Assembly (NCBI RefSeq): GCF_020859565.1
Contig: NZ_JAJHUO010000011.1
Coordinates: 98,597-162,596, forward strand
Direction of reading: 5' to 3'
DNA from: Saccharothrix luteola
GTDB taxonomy: Bacteria > Actinomycetota > Actinomycetes > Mycobacteriales > Pseudonocardiaceae
Length of the DNA stretch: 64,000 nt
Position numbers and translations under genes: made by a program. A model generated the notes under the pieces. The model had not been told where the DNA came from. It made no database searches and saw nothing but the letters and a program-made list of their open reading frames with translations. Positions 34,890 to 43,072 of the stretch are shown in pieces; position 1 is the stretch's first letter, and the number at the start of each line of letters is the position of its first letter.

Positions 34890-36157
34890 CCGGCCCGTAC
34901 CTGCCCGACCACGGCGACGGCGGCTACCGGGTCGCGCACTACGACCTGGAGCTGGACTACAAGCCGCACACCGGTCGGCTGGCCGGGCGGGCGACGCTGT
35001 CCGCCGTCGCGGCCGGCCCGTGCGCGCGGGTGGTGCTGGACTTCGGCACGCTGACCGTGAACCGGGTGCTGGTGGACGGCCGACCCGCCCGGCACGTGCA
35101 CGGCGGCGGCAAGCTGCGCGTGCGACCCGCACAGCCGGTGGACGGACCGTTCACCGTCGAGGTGCGGTACTCGGGCGTGGCCCGCCCGGTCCGCTCCCGG
35201 CACTGGGGCGAGCTGGGCTGGGACCAGCTCACCGACGGCGCGCTGGTGGCGAGCCAGCCGATCGGCGCGCCGTCCTGGTTCCCGTGCAACGACCTGGTGC
35301 GGGACAAGGCGACCTACCGCGTCTGCGTCACCGCGCCGTCGCCGTACGCGGTGCTGGCGAACGGGGTGCTGGTCGACCGGCGCACGGGCGGCAGCAGCAC
35401 GACGTGGGTCTACGAGCAGGCCGAGCCGATGGCGACGTACCTCGCGTCGGTGCAGATCGGCCTCTACGAACGGCTGCCGCTGGCCGAGGGCCAGGACGTG
35501 GCCGCGCCCGCACGGCTGCTGCGCGCCGCACGGCACGACTTCGCCCGCCAGCCGCAGATGATGGCCGTGTTCGAGGAGCTGTTCGGCCCCTACCCGTTCC
35601 GGACCTACCAGGTCGTGGTGACCGACGACGAGCTGGAGGTGCCGGTCGAGGCGCAGGGCATGTCGGTGTTCGGCGCGAACCACGTGGACGGGCGGCGCGG
35701 GCACGAGCGGCTGGTCGCGCACGAGTTGGCGCACCAGTGGTTCGGCAACGGCGTGGGCCTGGCCGACTGGCGCGACATCTGGCTGAACGAGGGTTTCGCC
35801 TGCTACGCGGAGTGGCTGTGGTCCGAGCGGTCCGGCGGCCCCACCGCGGGCGCGCACGCCGCCCGCGCGCACGCCCGCTTGGCCCGGCTGCCGCAGGACC
35901 TCCGCATCGGCGACCCCGGCGTGGCCAACCTGTTCGACGACCGGGTCTACCAGCGGGGCGCGCTCACCGTGCACGGCCTGCGGACCCGGCTGGGTGACGC
36001 GGCGTTCTTCGGCGCCCTCCGCGAGTGGACCGCGACCCACCGGCACGGCACCGCGACGACGAGCGACTTCGTGGCACTGGCCCAGCGCCACTCCCCCGAG
36101 CCGCTCACGGCGTACTTCCGCACCTGGCTCGCCGAGCCGAGGCTGCCGCCGATGTGA
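34886..36157 (+). CDS. M1 family zinc metallopeptidase
   Basis: Compact M1 aminopeptidase-like enzyme of 423 residues, shorter than typical 850-residue members because the C-terminal helical domain is missing. Zinc site HELAHQW with His279 and His283 and the second-motif Glu302 in NEGFACYAEWLW are intact. The usual GxMEN substrate motif is replaced by VEAQGMSVF (about 254-262). No signal peptide, so it should be cytosolic. It overlaps the synthetase gene as ATGA. Pairing with a Pls-type synthetase suggests trimming or degrading the polymer, or self-protection; epsilon-poly-lysine producers are known to carry polymer-degrading peptidases. Confidence 0.92.
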   Translation: MTGPYLPDHGDGGYRVAHYDLELDYKPHTGRLAGRATLSAVAAGPCARVVLDFGTLTVNRVLVDGRPARHVHGGGKLRVRPAQPVDGPFTVEVRYSGVARPVRSRHWGELGWDQLTDGALVASQPIGAPSWFPCNDLVRDKATYRVCVTAPSPYAVLANGVLVDRRTGGSSTTWVYEQAEPMATYLASVQIGLYERLPLAEGQDVAAPARLLRAARHDFARQPQMMAVFEELFGPYPFRTYQVVVTDDELEVPVEAQGMSVFGANHVDGRRGHERLVAHELAHQWFGNGVGLADWRDIWLNEGFACYAEWLWSERSGGPTAGAHAARAHARLARLPQDLRIGDPGVANLFDDRVYQRGALTVHGLRTRLGDAAFFGALREWTATHRHGTATTSDFVALAQRHSPEPLTAYFRTWLAEPRLPPM

Positions 36158-36256
36158 CGCGGGTTCACCGGCACGGAGCTGCGGGTGTGCCGGAGGAACT
36201 CGCGCACCGGCGCCGAACCGTGGTTCGATCAACGGCAGAGCGGGTAGGTGTCCGTT

Positions 36257-37177
36257 ATGCCCGGTCGAGTAGCGGTGTTCGCGCCGTCCCCAGAGTTGAC
36301 GGTCACGGTGGAAGAGCTGGACGGCACGCCCGACATCCACATCCACGCCGGAGGGCAGGGGGTGTGGATGTCGCGCATGATCGAGTCCCTCGGCGCCGAG
36401 GTGGTGCTGTGCTCGGCGTTGGGCGGCGAGACCGGGCAGGTGCTGCGGCACCTGATCGGGGTCGAGCTGAAGGCGCGTGACGTCACCGCCCGCAACGGCG
36501 GTTACGTGCACGACCGGCGTGACGGCGGGCGCGACCAGCTGGTCCGGATGCCCGCCGACGCGCTGTCCCGCCACGAGCTCGACGACCTGTACGAGATGAC
36601 GCTGATCGAGGCGCTGAACGCGGGCGTCGCCGTCCTGAGCGGCCCCGCCGAGGCCGACACGCCGGTGCCCGACTCCGTCTACGAACGGCTCGCCAGGGAC
36701 CTCCGCGGCAACGGCTGCCGCGTGGTCGTGGACCTGTCCGGCGAACGGCTGGCCGCCGCGCTCGCGGGTGGGCCGACGGTGGTCAAGGTGAGCCACGAGG
36801 AGCTGGTGAAGGACGGGCTCGCCGAGTCCGACTCGCTGCCCGACCTGGTCGAGGGCTGCCGCCGGGTCGCGGAGTCCGGCGCTAGCGCGGTCGTGGTGTC
36901 GCGGGCCGCCGAGGAGACGCTGGCGTGGCTCGACGGCACGCACTACCTCGTGGAGACGCCGGAGCTGAGCCCGGTCGACACGCGCGGCGGCGGCGATTCG
37001 ATGACCGCCGGCCTGGCCGCGGGTCTGGCCCTCGGCCGGTCCGTGGAGGAGTCGCTGAAGCTGGGCGCGGCGGCGGGCGCGGTGAACGTGACCAGGCACG
37101 GGCTCGGCACCGGCAGCGGTGACGTGGTGCGCGGACTGGTCGACCGGGTGCGGCTGCGGCGCTGGGAGGACGCATGA
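36257..37177 (+). CDS. PfkB family carbohydrate kinase
   Basis: Ribokinase-superfamily kinase of 306 residues. HAGGQGVWMSRMIESLGAEV (about 35-54) is the substrate-side glycine motif and DTRGGGDSMTAGLAAGLA (about 238-255) the ATP-side motif with GGGD in place of GAGD. The 1-phosphofructokinase-like pattern is clear, but substrate is unassigned. ATG 36257 is preferred over GTG 36248 because GGGTAGG lies about 8 bases upstream. It overlaps surE as ATGA, an unusual pairing of a sugar kinase with a nucleotidase. Confidence 0.87.
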   Translation: MPGRVAVFAPSPELTVTVEELDGTPDIHIHAGGQGVWMSRMIESLGAEVVLCSALGGETGQVLRHLIGVELKARDVTARNGGYVHDRRDGGRDQLVRMPADALSRHELDDLYEMTLIEALNAGVAVLSGPAEADTPVPDSVYERLARDLRGNGCRVVVDLSGERLAAALAGGPTVVKVSHEELVKDGLAESDSLPDLVEGCRRVAESGASAVVVSRAAEETLAWLDGTHYLVETPELSPVDTRGGGDSMTAGLAAGLALGRSVEESLKLGAAAGAVNVTRHGLGTGSGDVVRGLVDRVRLRRWEDA

Positions 37178-37917
37178 GGGTGCTCATCACCAACGACGAC
37201 GGCATCGACTCGCCGGGGCTCGCCGCCCTGGCGCGCGGCGCGGTGGCGCACGGGTGGACGACCGTGATCGCCGCGCCCGCGGGCGAGTCCAGCGGCACGA
37301 GCGCGGGCCTGACCGCCGCCGAGGACGACCGGCGCGTCCAGGTCGAGCGGCGTGAGCTGCCCGGGCTGCCGGACGTGCCCGGCTACGCGGTCGCCGCGCA
37401 CCCCGCCTTCATCGCGCTGGTCGCGTCCCAGGGCGCGTTCGGCGACCCGCCCGACATCGTGCTGTCCGGCGTGAACCGGGGCGCGAACGTCGGCCGCGCG
37501 GTGTTGCACTCCGGCACCGTCGGCGCGGCGCTGACCGCCGCCATCAACGGCGCGCGCGCCATGGCGGTGTCCCTCGACGTGGGGCTGGACCCGGATGTCC
37601 CGCACCACTGGGAGACCGCCGTCGCGGTGGCTTCGACGCTGTTCGACCGGGTCGCGGCCCTGCCGGTGGGCGCGGTGCTCAACCTGAACGTGCCCAACCG
37701 GGCCGAGGTCGGCGAGCCGAAACGGGCCGCGCTGGCCGAGTTCGGCACGGTGCGCACCCGGATCAAGGACAGCGACGACGGCACGATCGGTTTGGCCGCC
37801 GTCCTGGTCGAGGACGACTTGGAGCCCGGCACCGACGCGGCGCTGCTGGCCGAGGGACGCCCAACCGTCACCCCGCTGCGCTCGGTCGCCGAGGACCCGG
37901 ACGTCGAGGTGTCCTAG
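37174..37917 (+). CDS. surE: 5'/3'-nucleotidase SurE
   Basis: Metal-dependent nucleotide phosphatase of 247 residues. The N-terminal MRVLITNDDGIDSPGL carries the metal-binding Asp pair, ESSGTSAGLT (about 38-47) replaces the classic RSGxG segment, and SGVNRGANVGRAVLHSGTVGAALTA (about 93-117) is the SurE hallmark with the conserved Asn. Coupled to the upstream PfkB gene by a 4-base overlap. Its TAG stop overlaps the stop of the small convergent gene at 37914. Confidence 0.93.
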   Translation: MRVLITNDDGIDSPGLAALARGAVAHGWTTVIAAPAGESSGTSAGLTAAEDDRRVQVERRELPGLPDVPGYAVAAHPAFIALVASQGAFGDPPDIVLSGVNRGANVGRAVLHSGTVGAALTAAINGARAMAVSLDVGLDPDVPHHWETAVAVASTLFDRVAALPVGAVLNLNVPNRAEVGEPKRAALAEFGTVRTRIKDSDDGTIGLAAVLVEDDLEPGTDAALLAEGRPTVTPLRSVAEDPDVEVS

Positions 37918-38054
37918 TCGTCCTCCACGCCCTCCGCCGCGGACTGCTCGGACTGCTCGCCGTCCGACCGGCCCAACGCGTCCTCCGCGCCGTTGACCAG
38001 GTCGGGACCGCCCCACTGACGCCCCTCGGACTGGCCCAGTCTGTGCTTGCCCAT
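37914..38054 (-). CDS. Small acidic protein, 46 residues
   Basis: Short gene starting MGKHRLGQSEGR with a strong GGGAGG ribosome site 7 bases upstream and TATCAAT-like sequence further up. The product is hydrophilic and acidic (GGPDLVNGAEDALGR, EQSEQSAAEGVEDD). No known domain; the stop overlaps that of surE tail to tail. Coding is supported by the ribosome site, G/C third positions and lack of any competing frame. Function unknown. Confidence 0.65.
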   Translation of the reverse strand: MGKHRLGQSEGRQWGGPDLVNGAEDALGRSDGEQSEQSAAEGVEDD

Positions 38055-38120
38055 GGTGTGACCTCCCTCGATCCCCGGATTGATACCCCCTGACCGTGGA
38101 ATTCACACCCGGAAATGCCG

Positions 38121-38148
38121 GTGGCCTACCCCGAGTGAGGTAGGCCAC
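38121..38148 (-). terminator. Terminator downstream of the CBM2-rhamnogalacturonan lyase gene
   Basis: GTGGCCTACC (38121-38130) pairs perfectly with GGTAGGCCAC (38139-38148), loop 8 bases, about 30 bases beyond the lyase stop on the minus strand. Confidence 0.75.
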
Positions 38149-38177
38149 GGCAGCGGAACGTGATCAGCGGGTGGTCG

Positions 38178-40421
38178 TCAGCCGGCGTAGTGCACGTCCG
38201 GCCACGGCGGGGTCGCCATGCCGTTCCCGATGTGGAAGCTCGGGTGCGGCGGCTGGTTGTAGGCCGTGTTCTGCCACGCGATGGCGACGCGGTACATGGT
38301 GTCGTGCATCAGCGTCGGGATGCGGCGGTCCGTCTGGTTCGGCGTGGCGTAGATCCGCAGCGCCCGGTTGTCGCTGGTGCGCCAGACGACCTCCTCGCGC
38401 CAGTCGCCGAACAGGTCGGCGCTCAGCGCGGGCGTGGCCTTGGTGCCGTTGTTGGAGGCCACGCCGGAACCGGTGAGCAGGCGGGTGTCGCCACCCGTGC
38501 CGTACTTGTCGACGCGGGTCTGGTCGAGCAGCTCGCGCGACGGGTCGCCGTCCCACCAGATCAGGAAGTTCGCCGACGACGGCTTGCGGCCCACGTTCGC
38601 GCCGCTCGGGCTGCGCAGGCTGCCGTCGGCGTTGGACCAGGACTCCGCGCCGGGGCTGCCGGCGTGGATGTCGGCGGACACGCCCCGGCCGTTGTCGCTG
38701 CCGGACGCGGTGGTCCAGAGCCGCTGGCCGGTGCGGGCGTCGGCGAACCACGAACCCGGCTTCGACGAGTCCTCGGAGACCTTGAAGTACTCCAGGCCCG
38801 GTCGGGACGGGTCGAGGTCGCCCACGTGCCCGGCGTCACCGTGGCCGAGGCCCGTGGTCCACAGGCCTCGCCCGGTGTCGTCGATGGTGGCCGCGCCGTA
38901 GACGATCTCGTCGCGGCCGTCGGCGTCCACGTCGGCGATGCTCAAGGAGTGGTTGCCCTGGCCCGCGTACCCCGACTGGTTGTTGGAGTCGAACGTCCAC
39001 CGCTTGGTCAACGTGCCGTTGCGGAAGTCCCAGGCCGCGATCACCGCACGCGTGTAGTAGCCGCGGGCCATGATCAACGACGGTCGGGCGCCGTCCAGGT
39101 AGGCGGTGCCGGCGAGGAACCGGTCGACCCGGTTGCCGTACGTGTCGCCCCACGAGCCGACGTTGCCGCGCGGCGGGTCGTAGTTCACCGTCGACATCGC
39201 CGCGCCGGTCTGGCCGTTGAACATGGTCAGGAACTCCGGCCCGGCCAGGATGTAGCCCGAGGAGTTGCGGTGGTCCGCGCTCGCGTTGCCGATCACCGTG
39301 CCGCGGCCGTCCCGCGTGCCGTCCGCGGTCTTCATCGCGACCTCGGCCTTGCCGTTACCGTCGTAGTCGTACACCTGGAACTGGGTGTAGTGCGCGCCCG
39401 CCCGGATGTTGCGGCCCAGGTCGATGCGCCACAGGCGGGTGCCGTCGAGCCGGTAGGCGTCGATGAAGACGTTGCCGGTCACGCCCGACTGCGAGTTGTC
39501 CTTGGCGTTGTCCGGGTCCCACTTCAGCACGAACTCGTAGTCGCCGTCACCGTCCAGGTCGCCGACGCTCGCGTCGTTGGCGACGTAGGTGGAGCCCGGC
39601 GACTGGATCGGCACGTCGCGGTAGCCGGAACCGAACGCCACCGACGCCGGGGACGCCGGCTGTTCGGCTCCGTCCACGACGGCGCGCACGGTGTAGGAGG
39701 CATCCGCCGCGGCGCCGTTGTCCAGGTGGTTCGTCGAGCCGGTGATGGGCGAGGCGTTGACCTTGGTCGTGCCCCGGTACACGTTGAACGCCACGTTCTG
39801 CGGGTCACCGCCCAGCAGCCGCCAGCTGACCAGGTTGCCGCTGCCCGACCGCACGCTGATCACGCCGCGGTCCAACCGCTCGACCTGCTTGCGGCCGGTC
39901 GGGTCGGACGGTCCCGGCCCGGGGGTCGTCGTGGTGGTGGTCGTGGTGGACGTCGTGGTGCTTGTCGTGGTCGACGTGGTGGTGGTCGTCGTCGTGGGGT
40001 CGACGCCGCCCGTGCACGTGGTGCCGTTGAGGGTGAACGTCGTCGGCACGCCGACCACGTCGCCGGTCACCGAACCGTTGAAGCCGAACGACGCCGTGCC
40101 GCCGGTCGGGATCGACCGGTTCCAGTCGACGTTGGTCGCCGTCACGCTCGCGCCGGAGGCGGCGAACGTCGCGTTCCAGCCCTGGCCGAAGCGCTCGGAG
40201 CCGGGGAACGACCAGGCCAGCGTCCACCCGTCGACCGGGTCGCCCAGGTTCTTGATCGTGACGTTCGCGGAGAACCCGCCCTGCCACCTGTTCTGCACCA
40301 CGTAGTCGACCCCGCAGCCGGGGGCCGCCGAAGCCACGCCGGCGACCAGCAGGCCTCCGGTCAGTGCGCTGATCGCCGTGACGGCGGCGATCGCCCGCAC
40401 TCTGAACGAGTTGGTGAGCAC
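38178..40421 (-). CDS. Secreted rhamnogalacturonan lyase (PL11) with CBM2
   Basis: Exported pectin-degrading lyase of 747 residues. Signal peptide to about 32 (ends GVASAAPG); a CBM2 cellulose-binding module about 33-128 (GCGVDYVVQNRWQGGF, NLGDPVDGWTLAWSFPG, WN); a linker made almost entirely of Thr and Ser, about 130-160; then a PL11 catalytic domain beginning RKQVERLDRGVISVRSGSG with repeated calcium-type DLDGDGDYEFVLKWDPDN and DYDGNGKAEVAMKTADG motifs. GTG 40421 has a GAAGGAG site. It shares the catalytic fold with the lyase at 43238 but adds the cellulose anchor, which matches the CebR-type box upstream. Confidence 0.94.
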   Translation of the reverse strand: MLTNSFRVRAIAAVTAISALTGGLLVAGVASAAPGCGVDYVVQNRWQGGFSANVTIKNLGDPVDGWTLAWSFPGSERFGQGWNATFAASGASVTATNVDWNRSIPTGGTASFGFNGSVTGDVVGVPTTFTLNGTTCTGGVDPTTTTTTTSTTTSTTTSTTTTTTTTPGPGPSDPTGRKQVERLDRGVISVRSGSGNLVSWRLLGGDPQNVAFNVYRGTTKVNASPITGSTNHLDNGAAADASYTVRAVVDGAEQPASPASVAFGSGYRDVPIQSPGSTYVANDASVGDLDGDGDYEFVLKWDPDNAKDNSQSGVTGNVFIDAYRLDGTRLWRIDLGRNIRAGAHYTQFQVYDYDGNGKAEVAMKTADGTRDGRGTVIGNASADHRNSSGYILAGPEFLTMFNGQTGAAMSTVNYDPPRGNVGSWGDTYGNRVDRFLAGTAYLDGARPSLIMARGYYTRAVIAAWDFRNGTLTKRWTFDSNNQSGYAGQGNHSLSIADVDADGRDEIVYGAATIDDTGRGLWTTGLGHGDAGHVGDLDPSRPGLEYFKVSEDSSKPGSWFADARTGQRLWTTASGSDNGRGVSADIHAGSPGAESWSNADGSLRSPSGANVGRKPSSANFLIWWDGDPSRELLDQTRVDKYGTGGDTRLLTGSGVASNNGTKATPALSADLFGDWREEVVWRTSDNRALRIYATPNQTDRRIPTLMHDTMYRVAIAWQNTAYNQPPHPSFHIGNGMATPPWPDVHYAG

Positions 40422-40443
40422 CGTTGCTCCTTCGTCGCAGGTT

Positions 40444-40459
40444 CTGGGAGCGCTCCCAG
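40444..40459. promoter_or_regulatory. CebR/CelR-type cellulose operator
   Basis: CTGGGAGCGCTCCCAG (40444-40459) is a perfect 16-base palindrome. Its core TGGGAGCGCTCCCA (40445-40458) is identical to the published 14-bp operator of the cellulase repressors CelR (Thermobifida) and CebR (Streptomyces). It lies 24 bases upstream of the lyase start. Confidence 0.85.
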
Positions 40460-40524
40460 GTATGAGCCGGGTAACGCCCTCGCCCGGCACATAAGAGCAC
40501 TGCCACCGAGCAGCCGTCAAGTGA

Positions 40525-40603
40525 TGAAACGATTCACGGCCGCCTGTCCCAATTGGTGCGGATGGGCTGGTCCACCTGCCCGGAGGTGCTCTGAAAAGGT
40601 TCA
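40525..40603. promoter_or_regulatory. Two TGAAACGNTTCA boxes upstream of the CBM2-lyase
   Basis: TGAAACGATTCA (40525-40536) and TGAAAAGGTTCA (40592-40603) belong to a five-member palindrome set found before each gene of the rhamnogalacturonan island. The 225-bp gap 40422-40646 otherwise holds only the CebR-type box. Confidence 0.7.
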
Positions 40604-40646
40604 ACGACGGCGCCCACCTGGCGCGCCGACTCCAACGTCGGACCCC

Positions 40647-40967
40647 TCAGTCGAGGTGGAAGACCTCGGTCAAGGGCCTCATCGCCTCGTCGGGATGCCT
40701 GCCGTCCAGTGCGGTGAAGAACTCGGCCATCTCGGCCTGCCACCGGTCGTTCACCTCGCGGTCGCGCATCCCCTGCTGGGCGGCGTCCCAGTCCGGGGTC
40801 TCCAGGTAGCCGACGAGCAGGCCGTCGTCGGCCAGGAAGAGGCTGTAGTTGCCCCAACCCGTCTCCCGCAACGCCTCCCGCATCTCCGGCCACACCTCGC
40901 GGTGCCGCTCCCGGTACTCCTCCATCCGCTCCGGGCGCACCCGGAGCAGGAAGCAGACACGTCGCAC
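40647..40967 (-). CDS. rhaM: L-rhamnose mutarotase
   Basis: Cytosolic enzyme of 106 residues, the usual RhaM length, which interconverts the alpha and beta anomers of L-rhamnose. The ferredoxin-like fold motifs are present: VCFLLRVRPERMEEYRERHREVWPEM in two strands, GWGNYSLFLADDGLLVGYLE, and W in the DWDAAQQGM segment. GTG 40967 with GGAGG 5 bases upstream. It has its own promoter with a perfect TGAAACGTTTCA box at 40983. It would process rhamnose released by the two lyases. Confidence 0.93.
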   Translation of the reverse strand: MRRVCFLLRVRPERMEEYRERHREVWPEMREALRETGWGNYSLFLADDGLLVGYLETPDWDAAQQGMRDREVNDRWQAEMAEFFTALDGRHPDEAMRPLTEVFHLD

Positions 40968-40982
40968 GTCAACCTCCAGGAC

Positions 40983-40994
40983 TGAAACGTTTCA
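40983..40994. promoter_or_regulatory. Perfect TGAAACGTTTCA operator upstream of rhaM
   Basis: TGAAACGTTTCA is a perfect 12-base palindrome 16 bases upstream of the rhaM start, placed where a LacI-type repressor would block transcription. Confidence 0.75.
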
Positions 40995-41041
40995 CAACGG
41001 TGTTGCGCCGCAAGGCTCGTCAATGGTCGGGACTACCTCGC

Positions 41042-42868
41042 TCACGGCGGGCGCACGCCGTCGTAGAACGCCACCCGCACGGTGATCTCTCGTTCCTGCC
41101 CCGGTTCGAGCACCACCGGCTCGTCCCAGGCGAGCGCCGAGCCGATGCCCTGGTACTGCCCGACCCGCACGAACCACGGGTCCGTCGGCCCGGACACCAC
41201 GGCCGTCCACGCCCGTTCGCCCGGGTTCCGCTCGGGATCGCCGACCACGACCGCCAGCCACGGCGCGGGCCGGCCGTTGACCTCCGCCTCACCCTCGCCG
41301 TCGGGGGTGCGGACCCTCACCGACCGCGGATCGAGGGCGGGCAGCCGCCAGAACCAGCCGCCGTAGCCCGCGCCCTCCCGGCCCTTGCTGCCCGGGCTGT
41401 GCAGCACCACGTGGTCCGCCGCGGTGAGCACGCTGGTCCACTCCAGCTCCCAGCCACCGGCGACCACGCGGCGGCGTTCGCGCAGCAGGACCGCACCCGC
41501 CGAGTCGCACCAGGCCAGCTCGCCCGGCCCGGTCTCCTCGACCCGGCCCAACTCACCCGGCACGTACCCCTGACCGCGCACGTAGTTGCGCCCGCCCCAC
41601 AGGTTGACCCCGTTGACGTCGGGCAGCGCCAGGCCGATGCCCCGGTGCCACGGGTGGTCGTCAGGGTGCTCGCCGGTGACGACGACCCCGCCGAGCGTGC
41701 GCACCGGGTGCAGCGCCGGCCGCGGCACGACCAGCGGCAGCCGCGCGCCGTCCCAGCCGTACCGGGCGACCCCGCCCAGCGGCGACCAGGGCACCTCCAG
41801 CTCGGCGAACGTGCGCAGGTGCTCGGCGGCCTTGGCCACCACGTGGTCCACGCCGTCGACGTCCACCCGCTTGCCGTTGCGGCGCAACCACGCGGGGTCG
41901 ATCGGCATGGGGTCGGGCGCGGTGCGGACGGCCTCCAGCACGCGCATGAACGCGCCGGTCCTGACCAGCGGCGCGTGCAGCGGCACGGCCGGGTCCGCCA
42001 GGTGGTCCAGCAGGTTCCGCAGCGGCGAGTAGTGCCGGTGGCGCTCCTCGATGCCGTCGATCACCAGCCGGTGCTCGGTGTAGTGCAGCTCGGCGCGCTT
42101 GCGGCTGCCGTGCACGACGAGCACCGGTTCCCGGACCACCTCGGCGCACAGCGTCACGGCCACCACGACGACCGTGCCGTTGCGGGTGCGCAGCCGCAGG
42201 CACGAGGTGTCGTCGGCCTCGATGTCACGGGCGCGCAGCAGCTCCAGCTCGATGTCGTGCACGTCGTCCACCCCCGTGCTGCCGTCCAGCGCCAACGCGG
42301 TCGCGACGCCGTGCGCGAACGGGTTGGTCAGCGCGCCGTCCACCACCGGCACGCCGTCGAGCGCACGTCGGCCCGCCCACGGCGCACGGGTGTAGTAGGT
42401 GTCGTCACGCGACCACGTGCCGCGCACGCCGATGCCCCGGATCTCGCCCAGCGCACCGGACCGCATCAGCCCGGCCAGCCGGTGCACCGCGGGCGAGCCG
42501 AGGCTCTGAAACCCGACCTGGACCAGCCTGCCCTCCGACCGGTCGACCAGGTCCTGCCAGTCGGCCAGCGTGGGCGTGGGCGGTTTCTCCAGCACGAGGT
42601 GCGCACCGGAGGCCAGCACCTGCCGCGCCAACGGCACGTGCGTGTGCATGGGGGTGGACACGATGCCGATGTCCGCGTCACGCATCAGCTCCGCCAGGTC
42701 GGCGTCCACCGGACGGTCGCCGACGAGCCGTCGCGCCTCGCCGTCGAGCGGGTTCACCTCGCACACGCCGGTGAGCCGCACCAGTCCTTCGGCCTCCAGC
42801 GCGGCGATCTCGCGCAGGTACAGCCGCCCGTAGCCGGCCGCGCCGGCGAGCACCACCCGCGGCGTCAC
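41042..42868 (-). CDS. Gfo/Idh/MocA oxidoreductase fused to a DUF6807 (PmoA-like) domain
   Basis: Fusion of 608 residues. N-terminal half (about 1-345): NAD(P)-binding Rossmann start VVLAGAAGYGRLYLRE and the EKPPTPT motif (about 94-100) of the GFO/IDH/MOCA family. C-terminal half (about 350-608): a DUF6807 domain with TGEHPDDHPWHRGIGLALPDVNG and NLWGGRNYV, called PmoA-like. Genes of each kind neighbour plant-polysaccharide loci, and fusion suggests consecutive steps on one sugar or glycoside. GTG 42868 overlaps a short upstream frame as GTGA and has no ribosome site of its own. Confidence 0.87.
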   Translation of the reverse strand: MTPRVVLAGAAGYGRLYLREIAALEAEGLVRLTGVCEVNPLDGEARRLVGDRPVDADLAELMRDADIGIVSTPMHTHVPLARQVLASGAHLVLEKPPTPTLADWQDLVDRSEGRLVQVGFQSLGSPAVHRLAGLMRSGALGEIRGIGVRGTWSRDDTYYTRAPWAGRRALDGVPVVDGALTNPFAHGVATALALDGSTGVDDVHDIELELLRARDIEADDTSCLRLRTRNGTVVVVAVTLCAEVVREPVLVVHGSRKRAELHYTEHRLVIDGIEERHRHYSPLRNLLDHLADPAVPLHAPLVRTGAFMRVLEAVRTAPDPMPIDPAWLRRNGKRVDVDGVDHVVAKAAEHLRTFAELEVPWSPLGGVARYGWDGARLPLVVPRPALHPVRTLGGVVVTGEHPDDHPWHRGIGLALPDVNGVNLWGGRNYVRGQGYVPGELGRVEETGPGELAWCDSAGAVLLRERRRVVAGGWELEWTSVLTAADHVVLHSPGSKGREGAGYGGWFWRLPALDPRSVRVRTPDGEGEAEVNGRPAPWLAVVVGDPERNPGERAWTAVVSGPTDPWFVRVGQYQGIGSALAWDEPVVLEPGQEREITVRVAFYDGVRPP

Positions 42869-43072
42869 CGGAGATCGCGGTGGTGCTCAGGGCCGGCGGC
42901 GGGATCACGCCGACCGGGCAGGAACGTGTTCACCACGCCCGGCGCCCGCGCACCGGCGGGTCGAAGCGCGTGGGGTCGCAGAGCGGTGTCCGGGCGGTCG
43001 GCGACCACAGCGCGACCGGCAGGCCTCCCCCGCCGCGGCGAGACATCCGTCCCATCACCCTCATTCGTTCGA
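42869..43072 (-). other. 204-base leader before the oxidoreductase gene
   Basis: Between the operator at 43073 and the start at 42868 lies a frame open from TTG 43086, 73 codons, ending in TGA that overlaps GTG 42868. A 41-codon frame from ATG 43055 also exists. Neither encodes a recognisable protein. I cannot say whether one is translated to feed the oxidoreductase start. Confidence 0.3.

Noticed and set aside
30957..35132. Minus-strand frame of about 1390 codons opposite the synthetase
   Set aside because: Arg/His/Pro-rich shadow without motifs; the plus strand has complete adenylation, carrier and peptidase motifs.
36168..36193. CCGGCAC/GTGCCGG hairpin between the M1 peptidase and PfkB genes as a terminator
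   Set aside because: The stem is 7 bp with a 12-base loop and no T-tract; too weak to call, so continued transcription into the PfkB gene cannot be excluded.
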